Below are positions 10,439 to 23,392 of a DNA stretch of 64,000 nt, in pieces. Positions within the stretch are counted from its first letter, which is position 1; the number at the start of each line of letters is the position of its first letter. The notes below the pieces were generated by a model. The model worked only from the letters and a program-made list of their open reading frames with translations, searched no databases and was not told the origin of the DNA. This stretch comes from Gymnopus androsaceus JB14. Lineage: Eukaryota > Basidiomycota > Agaricomycetes > Agaricales > Omphalotaceae. Made by a program: the position numbers and the translations under genes. The DNA lies in NCBI GenBank assembly GCA_009733575.1, contig ML769393.1:90646-154645 (forward strand), given 5' to 3'.

Positions 10439-13144
10439 ATGAAGCACACTCGTCCTCGCAGTGCTGATCTTGGAGGTCTGCATCTCGCTACAGCAGGAAG
10501 TGGCTTTGGACAGGGATGGCTAGGATACTCGGGTGATATGCAGTACGTTTTTTTCTGCGTCTTTTTGCCACTCAAGGCTTATCCAGTCGGCTCAGAACTC
10601 GATTTGCGGAACTTTTGACATCAATGTACACCGAAACTTCCAATGTTGTTAACGAGCGCGATGCGGAATTGTAAGAGGAAACTTTTTACTTTCGAGCTGA
10701 CCACGAAATAACTCCCACTCAGTGCACCGACGGATCTACCCGCCGAGACACGAACAAGGCTTATTCACTCCTTAGATAGTTGGAATTTCGAGCCTCACAA
10801 ACTTCCAGACGAAGAGGCTCTTGCCTGCACCATGATGCTGTTTGAAGCCTTGTTCCGTATAGAACACATGCAAGACTCCCTCGGACTTTCTCTCAGTATG
10901 TGAACACATCCAAACCTTCGTGTGACCTTCTCTCACCCATTCTCCTTCTCTAAAGAGGACCAAATCTATCCACTAATACATCACCTTCGCCGAATATATC
11001 GATGGGAAAACACTTATCACAACTTTGAACACGCACTAGACGTGCTCCAATGCACTTACATCTTCCTTCGGTCAGCCGGCATGGTTCCATCTGTGTCCAT
11101 CCTTCTCGACGAGGATCCGCAGAGTTCATGGACTTCCCAGCGACAATTCGATTCAGGGCCACTGATGACATGTCTCGGTCTCAAGGAAATCTTCGTCGTG
11201 TATATCGTCGCTATCGGCCACGATGTTGCTCATCCTGGATTCACGAATCTTTTTATGAAGAACGCAGAGACACCGCTCTCGATGGTGTATGATGGGAAGT
11301 CGGCTTTGGAGCAAATGCACTGCAGCTTACTGTTGAAGGTCATGAGACATTATGGACTGGGTCCGCTGTTGGATGATACCAGCAGTGGTACCCAGTGCGT
11401 GAAGAAGCTTTTATCGGAGACGGTGCTGGCCACGGATATGAGTGTTCACGGGGCGTTTATGAAGAATTTCAAGAGTTTGATAGATGACGATCTGGCGGAG
11501 CCTACAAGAGAAGGAAGGATTGGCAAGGAAGGCGAGGGACAGCTTTGGAGGCGCCAAGTGCTACTATGTGAAGCTCTCATGAAGTGTGCGGATATCAGTA
11601 ATCCGGTGAGCGGTTTTCTAAAATTCTCGCTTCAGTTGGCTAAGAGTTATTACTAGTTTCGGCCCTATCATGTATCGCAGCACTGGGCAGCTGCATTGAT
11701 GGGTGAATGGACATCGCAGGCGATGCTCGAGAAATGCATGGACTTACCGACCACAGTCCAATGCTCCGGTGATCCTCTCTCCGAAGCGAACGGTCAAGTG
11801 TTCTTCATCGACACATTTGCTAAACCGTTGTTGGAGCTGGTAGTCGAGGCCGTACCGGGTGAGTACTAAGCGTCTCGGTGACCTGCTTCTTGTAATTATC
11901 TATCTACAGAACTCCAACCACATTTGGACCAATGCAACGACAATCTCCGCTTATGGAAGTCACGTCAAATCGACCTCAAAACAACCACGACAACGATCGC
12001 AACGACATCTAATCCGGATTTTTCGTCAGTATCCCCGCCATCATCCCCAGCTTCCTCTTCCTCCCTCCGTCGAGATGACTACCTCACAGCGTTCCCTCTC
12101 GCACTACCAAAACACCATCCATATCGCAATGTATCGAACGTTGATGTGCAAATGCACTACAGCTCCATAGGAAACGACGATGACGCGGACAAAAATGATA
12201 ACATTATCGACAGTGACATGAACGGCGGAAGGAAGGACGACGGCAACGAACACGAACCTGTTCAAATGAAGCTTCCTACCCCTTATAGCTCCTCTTCAAC
12301 AGCTACTAGCGCCACTCTCTTCTGGCCTTCTTCCGCGGGAACGAAGCAGAAGGATCCCTTTACGCCGACACTCCTGCCAGCAATAACTACCTCCCTCTCT
12401 TTCTCGTCCTCGCCTTCGACCACGGCGTCCGAGACTGCATCAGCGTCTATGTCATCACCCAGCTCTCCCTGTGACAGCATCTCAGACTCGGAATACATGT
12501 CTGCTGCTGAATGGTCCAGTACCGGTGGGGAAAGCCACGACGCTAGCTCACATCACTACACTGGAAGTGCTTATGCCAACCGCAGTATTGTAAATGGTAG
12601 GTTCTGCGCAAACGGAGATCGTAGTGGTGCCGCCAGCCACCACTCGCGCAGCCGTCTCGACAGCAGTCATGGCAGCACGAATGGAGGAGCCTACATGTCA
12701 GCCTTGACGTACCTGCCCGATCCTCACGCTGGGCTCCGAGCAGCGGCGGATAGCGCTCGGCCGATGTTGAGGAAGCAAAGATCAATGCTGAACCGCAAAT
12801 CGTGGGGTGCGCCGGGTGAATATGCGTATGCGCGCGCAGGTGCAGATTCGGATGGCAACGAAGGATATGACTCCCACATGGGTTTGAATTCCATAAGTTC
12901 AACCTTATCGATATATGCTTCGTCATTGCCGCCGCCTCCGATGAGTAGTCCGCCTGCTTTAGACCATGGTCTTGGTCGGCAGGGGCTGGATATGGGCTTC
13001 GGTTCACCGTTGGCTAATACTGAAGGTCCGTTAACGGTTCTTCCAGAGTCGGTGTCAACAATGGCGACTCCCAATATGGTGAAAAATCTGCCCCAGCCGA
13101 CCATCCTGGTTTCTCAACCGCATCCTCAGCCGAGGGAGGTCTAG
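10439..13144 (+). CDS. 3',5'-cyclic-nucleotide phosphodiesterase, class I (HD domain)
   Basis: Hydrolyses cAMP (possibly cGMP), damping PKA signalling. Exons joined in phase: 10439-10542, 10587-10670, 10723-10895, 10956-11605, 11657-11858, 11910-13144. The catalytic domain carries the metal-binding signatures: YHNFEHALDV, HDVAHPG, and CADISNP, followed by RPYHVSQHWAAALMGEW and FIDTFAKPLLE. After the catalytic domain comes a tail of roughly 400 residues rich in Ser, Pro, Thr, Asp and Gly with no recognised fold, likely disordered. The start is uncertain: 10439 is the first ATG in frame with the conserved exons, but fungal relatives have longer N-termini and one or more 5' exons may lie in 10150-10430. 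Stop at 13142. Similar to yeast PDE2-type enzymes. Confidence 0.88.
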
Positions 13145-14239
13145 CCTTGCTGGTGTAACTGATGAACGGCGTTGGCCAGCGATGCAGCACGTCCCGCTTG
13201 ATTTACTCGCTCAAATGTGGGGTCCAGTAGCCCTCATGCTGTTCAGGTATCTAATGTTTACCCAGACATTGATTCATCGTACTACTATTGCACTATCGGT
13301 GCTACTTATTAGAATCTAATGCCTTTTCTTCCGAGAAAGCCTTATTTTCCTTGTTATCATCTTCCAAATAATCTTTTTTTTTCCCTTGGGTTTCTTGTTG
13401 GGGTTTTGTCACTTCTCCTGCTTCCAAGTCTATCTTTCGCTTTAGGTCTCTTTTGCGCCTTGTCGCATACCTTTCTCGTCACGATCTCAACGCCGCTGCT
13501 ACGCTACCTACGCATCCATTTTTCCTTTCATGTGGCAATGAACCTTTGTCTCTCTCAAATTTTGTGTCGTGATCTTGTTACGCGCGCCATTAACCATATT
13601 ATACACATTCGTTTTCCTTTTACCTTATCACAGCCAATTTTTGATATTCACTTCTCTTGATCTCCTCTCCCAATCGTCTCTTTTCTTGAAACCTGGATGT
13701 AGTTAGGATTTTCCTCCTCATACTGTACGGCTCAAAGGACGGATCACATACGCGTATATTCGGATTTCTGCCTGTTTTCTCTCATTGATTCCTTTTGCTT
13801 TCGACAAATTGCATTTCTCTTCTTCCTGCTAGCTTTAATATTTCTTTTCCTTCGTCGTTTATTTTTGCTCTCTCATATCTCAACCTCTCTATGTATTGCA
13901 ATGTAGCTTTAGCCCTTACGCAAACAGGTCAATTGATTGCTGCTCCTGTGTTCTACCGTGCTTAATCGGATATGATTGCCCAGAGAATTTTTTTAAAGGG
14001 TAAGTACTACAATACATGTAGGGCCTACAAAGCAGAACCGTGCAACTTCAGTGTCAAGATATTCTCCTCTACATATAATACACTGAACTGTTTTCAATGC
14101 AGGGTTGTCAGACGGTTCAAGCAAGATCGAACAAACTGGCTGTTTTGCGTCATTCCACTAACATGCCATCACCACCGATGGGTGGTTCGAGGAAAAACCC
14201 CAGCTTCAGATGCTCGAGCTTAGACAAGTGGCCAAGCAT
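13145..14239. other. Intergenic, pyrimidine-rich
   Basis: Long CT-rich stretch after the phosphodiesterase stop, likely including its 3' UTR. No gene supported. Confidence 0.5.
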
Positions 14240-15430
14240 GGATGAGTAAGACTCTTGGTGTCCATCTACAAGAATGAAGGAGTGTTAGTGAATGAATCAT
14301 CATGACAGAGCATCGTAGAAGAACATAGGAAAACCGTGGATGCCATTATATCAAACGTATATTGCAAGTGGGTCAATTTCGGACATGCAGCAGCAATGCA
14401 CTCTAGGTTCATCCCCGCTAGCGTTTGATTGTGTGCGTGATAGTGGCTGAAGACTAGCTTGCAGATGGTCTGAGTTATCCTTGCCAACGCATCATTCACC
14501 CGATCCAAGTTCGTGTTCACATCATGCAAGTCATTACTCAACGCAAGAAATTCGAAAGGACGTGGTGAATGATCAAGGGAAAGTGTGATAAAGTCGCCAA
14601 TAAAGCCCTGAAACTCTCTTAGACATGGAAAGACAGGTCCGAGGGCTTTGAGGGCAGGAAAACCAATGTACAGTAGTCGCTCGAGTGTTCAAACGTTCAA
14701 AGTTGATACCATCGAGAGAGCAACACTTCAAGCTTCAAGAGGGGAAAGTGAAGATTGCATTATCTGAAACATTTTGGATCACAGGTTGATCATTCTTCTG
14801 GTAAGTGGGCAGTTTATGCGTTGTTCCAACAGCTTTGCTAGAGTTGGAGGTCGGCTGAAGGAAATACGTTAATCTCACCGCTGTCATAGTATCGCAAAAG
14901 GAATCAACAAACGTTCAGGCTTGAGTTCAAACAATATTAATGAACTACCGCACAATGTTTTCTGGAAGACTAGAAGTAAGCTGATCTGCGCTAATGATAA
15001 TGTCCTCAGCTCACAAATATACTGAAACTCCGTTCGGAGCTCGTACAAGGAAACGGACATCCGATGGTAACCTCTCGGAGAGACCCATATCAGCCATATC
15101 CCGCGCGTCTTGAACGCTTCTGAAAGGGAGATTGAAGTGCAGAGAAAGTTGAAAGAGCGCAAAGGAGCTGTGGCATGAGCCATGACATTTTGCAGAGCAG
15201 AGATGACTTGATGTCGAAGTGCTCCAGCTCCTCGGCACCTTCAGCTTCGTCAGTCACCTTCGGCATCCCCAGAGTCAAGGACAATTACCAAGATCCTAGC
15301 GAATGAGGCTAGGTCTAAGGTGAGGCACAGTCAGAGGTAATCGATCCTCCTCCGATCTAGCGCAGATACATCGGAGAATTCATACATGAAAGTGTCTCGA
15401 CAGTAGAGTAAGGGCTTTGGGTTTCGTCGC
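14240..15430 (-). pseudogene. Decayed copy of the F-box/LRR gene
   Basis: On the minus strand the sequence follows the gene at 4752-6476 in order: the TLLS / FMYE segment with the later RLPLTVPHL equivalent, TAPLRSFNFLCTSISLSEAF (compare TPLRSFDFCCDSISLSEAF), QKTLCGSSLILFEL (compare LKTLCGSSLASFRL), and AAACPKLTHLQYTFD. Frames change repeatedly and stops interrupt it; the 3' end beyond the AACPKLTH exon is lost. The copy is inverted relative to the intact gene. Confidence 0.75.
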
Positions 15431-15566
15431 TAATGAGACGATAGTTCTTTCGGCTGACAAAGAATTAGAGATGTTCATTCGAAGCGCCGAGCTCAGCTAT
15501 TGCAGGCGCTTAAATAATATCTCTCTTTCAGTTCATCTCTGCGAGCGTTCTCGCGTTTGGTTCATC

Positions 15567-16371
15567 ATGTTTTCCGCTGCTGTTCAACCCGCCATAGTTT
15601 CTCTTTTCTCGTCCACTGGCTCTAATCCACTCCAACTTTTCTCAACCCATTGCGATAACTCTCTGCCGTCAGATACCTTTGTTCTATTGAATGACCGTTC
15701 AAAGCCACAGACTAATCTGGTATCTGGATCTTCTGATGAATCTGGGTTCTTGCTGGACCAAACGGTTCTTCATATACATTCGCCCTCGTTGCCAAAAACA
15801 TATATTCAGTGTCCATCCCAATCAGGCAAGGAACTAGGCCTGAGGCATTCCTGGATCCATGTACAAGCTCGAAATTTAGGTCGTGATTGGAGCTTTGAAG
15901 TAGGAATAGCTGATCAGGTGGGACGGAAAGGCACACTCCGATTCTCGACCTTCCAGGTGTGTTCAGTAGTCTTCGATGAGTGATTCATTAAATTTTTTTT
16001 CCTTTTGTCCAGAAACAACCGCGACTTAAAGCTCCCGGAAAATCCCATGGACTTCCACTGCTTCATCTTCCTTATCTTTCCCTTCAGACTCCTCCCAGTT
16101 GACTGCTTGGTCGACGATTAACGTTCACCTTCCAACCTTCTTACCTCATTTCACTGACGCCAACCTTAACTGAGCACGAGATCGGAGTCCATTGACGAAT
16201 ATGAGCTCGCATGTTCGAGTCTTATCCTCGACCACTGCTCCGAGTGGACAATATTCGCACATTTTATACGTGAAAATCTACTCTGAGTGCAGGCTTCGCC
16301 GGGTGTGGTTCAGCAATGGAGGACCCTCTCAGAAGCTTCCATGGGAGTTTGAACTCTATGCCAGGGAGTAA
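15567..16371 (+). pseudogene. CFAP20-family (DUF667) gene with a frameshift and a stop
   Basis: Exon 1 (15567-15956, 130 codons) starts MFSAAVQPAIVSLFSSTGSN and contains TYIQCPSQSGKELGL and FEVGIADQVGRKGTLRFSTFQ, which parallel the CFAP20 family in order. A normal intron (15957-16012) leads to exon 2. The frame is lost by one position near 16075 and is followed in the new frame by LTAWSTINVHLPTFLPHF. An in-frame TGA lies at 16171. The family's C-terminal part then resumes in the same frame (VKIYSECRLRRVWFSN ... LPWEFELYA) to a stop at 16369. No GT-AG intron removes either defect. CFAP20 is a ciliary/axonemal and RNA-associated protein; Agaricomycetes have no cilia, so a relic here is notable. 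Confidence 0.75.
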
Positions 16372-19300
16372 GAGCGAATATGTTTAGTTCTGCTAGTCGC
16401 ACATGCTTCGTGCGTGCGTGCTTTCCAATAGTGTTTGAATACAATCTCATTGGTCCATTTTAAGTAGTGTGAACCTTTATACCGTTATGACGCTTCGTAG
16501 GATGATCCACTCGTGCTTGAAAACATTGCGAAACATAGCAGATAATCGCCGGGGTTAGGAAGTAGTCCTCGCCCTAGCTCCTATATGACGAATTTTCTTC
16601 GGAAATTTCTTTGTGATATCTACTAATCCGAATCAGCTGTGACATCAGTACATCAACATTCAAAACAGTTCAGATTTTTCGATTTAACCACTCATCCCAG
16701 GGGAGAACTACGCGATGAGCCTTATTTGAAACACACACTCCCATTGAAGCTGCTGAAATCATCCTCCCCACAACGATGTCCAACGATGTCCTGGGCTTGG
16801 AGCTAAAACTTTTATAACTTCTTCCGACAAAGATTGTAAGGGTCTCGAGACACATGACTTCAAGATGGCTGCTGACTCACAAACTCGTTAACAGTCGGCA
16901 GAGTGGACAAGTGACTCAAAAAACGTTCATCCTCAGAAGCAATATCTGATAACAGGAGCTTTGAATGTGGATGAAAGGCGTGTTCGTTGACCCAGTGCGA
17001 CCTGTCTTCAGGGCCCCTAGCCCATTACAACTGTTGCTTTATGGCACACTAGCTAATATCTTATGAGCACCGAAGTCCGACGAGAAGCAGGATTGTGCTC
17101 CTCGATGCTTGAAGATCGTTAGTAGACAATCTGCGATAACCCTGACGCCGCCTTGAACATACCAAGCTGATTCGCATTTGGCAGATAGTGAGTAAGTTTG
17201 ATAAAGGTGCAGAGTTTCGATATTCAATGCAAGTCTTTACGCTTCGAATTAATCCTGTAAGTATTCGAGTTCTGACGCCTCTCTATCGGTACGCCTTATC
17301 GTCGATTCGTTGCAGTGTGGATTAGAATTATTGACATGCGATTTTAGATGGAGACTATTTACATGCAACGCCCCTTCTATTCGCAGCTTAGCGTGGTTTA
17401 ACGATCAGCGACTTTAAGCTCTTTTGCGTACTCTCGTGTTCTCCAGCCCCTATGAGTCCTATAATCTCGGACCTGACCCATTAATACGGATCCGAGAGCG
17501 TCGTGAACCTTCAAGACCCGTTAATGGTCATGCTAGCCACAAGAACGCCTTGATGACCGGTCGGTTTAGTGAGATGAAGTGGAGAAGCGAGATAACTTCT
17601 CTTTCTGTTTGTCACGAGGGAAACTATGTACTTTTTGCTCAACCCTATCTCAACAGAGTGTCTTTCGCCTCCAGTTCGCCTATTTCTACAGGCAATCAAC
17701 TGGAGACGGAAAGGTTCAAAAAAATTTTTTTTTTTGCTGTTTCAGAAGTGGTAAGTACGGCTCGAGCAAAACATTTCTATTCCGGAGGTGCTACACATAT
17801 CTCCTGAAGCTGTTATGTTTACCGGAAATTTTCAGGTTCGTTCAAGTTCCCGCAACCGAGGGCTTCAAGTTTTGATCCTCGCCGTTCAAAATGAAAAGAG
17901 CGCTCTCTATCACATCAATAGGTGAACAACCCTCACGCTCTCGTTGTCAATGAGGTACTGACCCGATGTCATCGTGGTGTACATAGAGCGAAATTCCACT
18001 GGATAAATTTTTTACAGCCTGAGTGTGTTACGCGACGCTGCTACCGACTCATACAACAACTCAAACAAGGGTATCAAAGCGGGTACAATCCAATATGTCT
18101 TACGTCCGATTTGTTGCTTTACTTACCTGCAAATAGGTTTTCTAGAGTGGTTTTGAGTCACCATCAGAATATCGATGCTGTGCGACGCTTAGGCGGCATA
18201 CATCCAGCTTTTAATAGGAAGGGATGATGAATACCGTTGTCGTTTGTTTTAAGACCACTGGCAGCGTCCTCTATGGCGGTTTGATTCATGCATATAACGC
18301 TTTCCAAACTACAGAAAGCCTTGCAAAAGCAGACACTATCTTCGTAGATGATGTACTGTAGTCTCTGGTGCTACACCTCTCCATTACTCTGCCTATATGC
18401 GGTCGTCAAGTCTGACGAAAGATCGGGGATTACTCAAGATGATAGGCTTTGCCAATAGTATTATTTATATAGCCATTTCCTCAAATCACGGACTGGACTG
18501 GCAGTGGAGTTATATCATTTGCGCGTATCTGATAGACGCTCAATCTCAATGCGACTTGCAGACCCAGTCTCGACTCTTGTTGAGGAGTCGATGTATCGCC
18601 GTGTGTTTGAATGTCGCAATTCAGTATTTCGAGCTCGATCACCATTCCCATTGAATCGATGCCTATTAACCTACTGTAACTTATGTACTTATCGTAAGTA
18701 TGACAATGTTTTTCTGTTTTCTGTAATGCAACTGCGGTGGATTTGCAGTAGGTTTGATTTCCTTCAGGGTGACGATTGGTTGGAGGATCAGTCACAGAAA
18801 TTTGTTGGAAATTTGGGGTCTTTCACAGAAAAGGACGGTGAAACATTCCAGGTGAATTCTCGGTGAATAAAGACGAACTCTTTGTATCCGGCCAGTACTG
18901 AAGTATTTTTGAACAGGGAGGACGAAGCCACGCCGGATGGCCGCATCGGCATCTATATTTTATTTGCGTGCCGAGAAACTGCGTTCAGTTCTTCTTCATT
19001 CATCTCAATTCTCATCTGGATATAGAAATCACGCGGCGTAAAAGAAGCATCACTTGCGGATCCCTTCAAGAGCATTTCCTTGTAAAGAAATAATACAGAA
19101 ATGATTGGATTGGACTTCATACAGTCGATGAACTGGCCATGAGATGGAACGAGGGGATTGAGTGGATTGTGGTTCTGAACAGAACTTCTGCCCTAGCCTA
19201 CGGCGATCTGAAGATTTTATAGGCCAAGATGTGATCCTCGGAAAGTATTTGGTCTATTTTCCGGCCTTTATTTCTACATAGTACTTAATACCGTTCTCCC

Positions 19301-19404
19301 GTTTCTTCCTCGTCCATCTTAAACTGACATCATTCCTCCCCGACATTTACAAAGCAGGTAAATCGATTCGCTGGTTTTCAGATATAGTCTAAAAGCTGCG
19401 TAGG
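16372..19404. other. Gene-poor region of about 3 kb
   Basis: I find no frame with a recognisable family, splice pattern or signal peptide here. Several short open frames (for example near 17424, 17922 and 18504) overlap on both strands and look like chance. The last 150 bp form the promoter and leader of the next gene. Confidence 0.4.
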
Positions 19405-21478
19405 ATGTCATCTCTGTACGGTTTTCTTGGAAAACAGTTTCCGTCACCGAGATCCTCGTACTCCTTCGATTTCAGCCATCACGACATGCCAAACGACTAC
19501 TGGGATGATTTTGGCCGATCGCACAGATCTGTAAACGAACATGCATTTCCCTCATCTCATCCTCGCTCTCGGCTTCCATCTTTGAATGGACTTGCTTCCT
19601 CATTGACGTATGCTCACCGCCCGAACGCGTCAACGACACAAAATTCTTTACGCGTCGTTGTCGACCCCCACATTTCTTATTCACCTCAGACTCCTGTAGA
19701 AGCCAGTTCTATCTTTTCCCCAGAGACTTCACCAGTTTGGACTGGCTCTTCCTCTTCCTCCACAGTTGCCTCACCTGCATCATCTATATTTCCGTCGCGA
19801 TTCGTTAAAGAGGAGGAGCCCGAGTCTCCCAAATTTATTATCGAGCCTTTACTTCCTTCATCGCTCGTTAACAAGCGGCTATCCTCATCCTCTCCAGCAC
19901 CAGTATCTCCACTCACCCAGGCCGAGCTCGAATCACAGCTGCTTTTATCACAGGCTCTTGCTCCTCCTACTGAGGTTCCCTTGCGTGCGACACAAGCCTG
20001 TACCGAGATGAGACAGATGATGCGGTCGTTTAGACTCAATCCGTTCTCAATCCTTACTAGCAATGGCAAAGACCCAAAATCGGACAGTGGTCCGGTGTTG
20101 ACGTGGTGTGGAGAAATAGCTGGGCCTCTGGAGGAGCCACCGCAGATATTCGAATGGCAACTGCAAGGCTACAGCAGTGGCTTAGAAGCTGAATTGCCAA
20201 AGCTCATCGTGATGGACGATGTAGACGACTTTTTCAATATGGCTGAAGAAGATGGTACTAGCGGCCTCGAGGCAGTTTCAGGGGAAGAAATCGAAATCCC
20301 CGATGATCTCTCCCTCGTTGCTACTATCCGAAGCTGCGAGTAGTTCGGGCTTCTCCACTCCGGCAGAAACAGAGGCTAGTCATCTCGGGTATATCGGCTC
20401 ACTCTCTAGGGCATCCTTCGTTCCGCGCTTTTATCAGAATATGGATATTGAGCAACGAGCGGGGAGCGCTGATTCTGGGTATGAAAGCACTGCATCGTCG
20501 GCGCATAGCTCCCAGGTTATCGATGAGCGATCATATCGCATCGTTGGTGATCGACGCTTCCATCCAGAAACACATCATACTGCGCACGGTCTTCCACTAC
20601 ACAAGAAACGGAGACTCGATACGCGTCTAAACACGGTGATTAGCCCACGCGAAAGTAAGTCTGTCTATTAATATTCCTCGAGGCCGATTGTTGATGGGTT
20701 CGCTGTATAGGCTGCCCTCCACCTTACGATTCTAGCTCCGGTGCAAGCCAAGTTTACGGATACGAGGCCGTCCTTTCTTCAAGTGTTTCTTCTGGAACTC
20801 CAACTTCGGGTGGCAGCCCTTTTCGTACGCTTGAATCCCAAGGAAGCTTGAGTACGTCTCGTGGTTCAAAAGGTGAGAATCATCTAGCTCCTGCATGAAT
20901 GAACCTCATAATCAATACTATTTTAGCATTCGCTCAATCATCAACTCACGATCCGCATCACCGACGTTCATCATCTGGATCCATGCACCTTCCGACTCTT
21001 CTGAATGCAAACTCCATCATCCCAAGCTCTTCGTCTTTATCCTCCTCCAGCAACTCGTTCAAACCGGTATTTGGACATGCATCTGATAGTCAAATCATCT
21101 CTCGTTCTTCCTCTTCCTCATCTTCCAGCGGATGCTTCCAGTGTCCCCTCCGTCCAGGACGTTGCTAATATATGGGCAAACGCAGCGAACCCGGAACCAG
21201 CCCCGCGCTTGCGTGAGCCTGGGTCGGAGTATCAGCATTTGAGAAAAAAAACCCCATGGAGGGACACAGACATGTATTCAGAGCTCCCGCATGGCTCACG
21301 ACTCGAACCGATACGGCAGCCCTCGTTATACGCTCCTGGCATACCCATAGCTAGAACCGAGATGCCTGATTCAACATTGTCGTGTTCGTCCTCTGCTTCA
21401 CATGCACCTCTTCAGCACTATGGACAAGCAGCAGCAGTTTGCGCATCTTCAAGGCAGACCGAGTCGCCCGTTGCTTAG
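19405..21478 (+). CDS. Ser/Pro-rich protein of unknown function
   Basis: Exon 1 (19405-20254) starts MSSLYGFLGKQFPSPRSS. A 79-bp intron (20255-20333) restores the frame into ASSSGFSTPAETEASHLGY. Further exons follow through introns at about 20655-20710 and 20872-20928. The product is low-complexity, with runs of Ser and a conserved-looking core around TEMRQMMRSFRLNPFSI and PPQIFEWQLQGY, an acidic patch (VMDDVDDFFNMAEED) and a basic KKRRLDTR segment that could be a nuclear localisation signal. The region after 21060 changes frame again; an intron of only about 40 bp or another donor would be needed, so the 3' structure and stop (21476) are uncertain. A transcription-related role is only a guess. 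Confidence 0.55.
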
Positions 21479-23392
21479 TCCATTACTAGATACTGCGGCT
21501 ACGCGTTTGCGAGATTTTGCATCGGGACATCAAGGTAATCCTCACTGGCGGAGGTGATATTCCAGCAGCCTGCCTTTGGGTATGGGGTGTATGGGACTAG
21601 TACCGAAATGTATTCTGCAATCAACGGGGTATTGATTAGACGGATTTGGGCTGCTTGCTAGATGCATATCGAAATTTGAATGGATGGAGTCCAAACACAA
21701 TTCCCGTTTCTATTCTCTTCCATGGATGATGTTTGGCGTTATAACTTTCCATGTATACTTAGTTTTTACTGCTCAAGCTTGCTGTGCAACTGCTCTGACT
21801 CTCTGATTACTTTCAGCTTGCTATCGACTGTATGTTTTCCCTTACACACGTTATGATTTCTTGCTCTTTGCTGTATCGCTGTCGACTTGTTTTCCCGGGA
21901 TCTGGGTTCTGGTTTACTATGCTTGCTAATAGTTTTTTTAAATCCTACTTACATATCCGTTATCAGTAGTAGTACATCCTTGAAGCTTAAACTCGTACTA
22001 CTGTACCTATACTTGTAGCATATCTCAGAATCGTTCCAGTACACATGTACGTATCGCCGTATGTTTAATTTGCCCTTCATGTTGAATATAAAAACTCAAC
22101 AGATCCTGCGTGCATGCCTGCAGTTGAACAATCATCAAATCCACGTCAATAGACTTGAGATTTACAGGGACAATCAATTATTATTAATGTTAAATCATTC
22201 GGGAAGCGCACGGGAGACTTCGTATGACCAGCTTTGACCGCGACAGGTCGGACACGCGCGACTTAGGTAGTTGATCGTGATCGGGACGGCGCCAAGGGAC
22301 GAAGGTCGTCGGAGTGCAAAGCTATAAGTACGTACATCAGTGGAGACGAAGAATCGATTGCTATTTCTGATTTTAGAAATGATTAGTGAAGTTCAAGGTT
22401 ATTTAAATCAAGGCTACCATCCCAGGTGAGTCATAGGTACCTCCAGACAATCGGGGTGAACAGGCAATATCAAAGCCCTGAGCCATGAGTCTCAAAGGCA
22501 AGCCCATTTCCTTGTTGAAGCTCATTTCTCACTGTTCACCTTCGGTGGCGTAGAAGGACATAGAATTCCAGTCTTCCAGAATTCAACGCCACGATCATCA
22601 CGATCAGTCCGGCATCCGTGAGTCAAAGCTGTTGAACGAAGTGAAAGTACATAGTGCTAAATTGGTGCAAAGTGTGATGATTTTTCGATAAAATATAATA
22701 TTTAAACAAAATCAAGTTACAGCTCGAAGTCGGAGACACGCAAGCGAGTCTTGAAGAGAGATGTGATGTAAACGATGAGCTACTTGTATTGCCGCGCAGA
22801 AGAACAAAGTCTGAATCCATTGAAGAAACATTTCGGGAGCTTACTCAGGCTCACAGCACGAAAAAGAGTTTGAAGGTAGTATAATTTATTGGGCTATTGG
22901 GTGCAAGGTGATGACGAAAGTCCAAACTCGTATACGAGGAGCCGAGCTCAAGACCACATCGATATCAACGTCTTGGACCAGGTTCAAGAATGCTGGTACC
23001 CAGAAGAGACATTGATTTTCGTGAATAAAAACATTAGCTCACATTGCACAAATATCGTTTTTGAACGAGGATATCATCGTGTTCTGGCAAGTTCAGAATA
23101 CTTACTCTTTGCTTACTGTGAGTCTGCGTTCTGCACGCTATCTGATTCGAGTTTTGGAGCGAAAAGACTGCGTAGTTTGTAGGAAGTAGTTGTTGAGAAA
23201 ACCGTGACATGCTTTATGGACGATTAATGCGCAAGCGAACTCGAAGCGACTTGTACGTGAGCGCGTCAACAAAGTTCAAATAGCCTGGGCGCCTACGCGG
23301 GCTTACCAAGCTGTGTTGAACCTCGACCGCCAATTTGACCAAAACTCTCCGTCATTTCGCGAGCCTAGCTCGCCGCCGACGACAGCGCGGCG
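21479..23392. other. Intergenic
   Basis: No supported gene. The frame at 22889-23182 has no recognisable family. The last 100 bp are the promoter of the Num1-like gene. Confidence 0.4.

Noticed and set aside
13319..13660. Hydrophobic 113-codon frame after the phosphodiesterase
   Set aside because: It is the translation of a CT-rich stretch, which reads as Leu/Ser/Phe in any frame; likely 3' UTR.
17424..18866. Several open frames of 80-127 codons
   Set aside because: No motif, signal peptide, codon bias or intron pattern; frames overlap each other on both strands.
22889..23182. 97-codon frame upstream of Num1
   Set aside because: No recognisable family, no conserved context, and it ends before the Num1 promoter; treated as chance.
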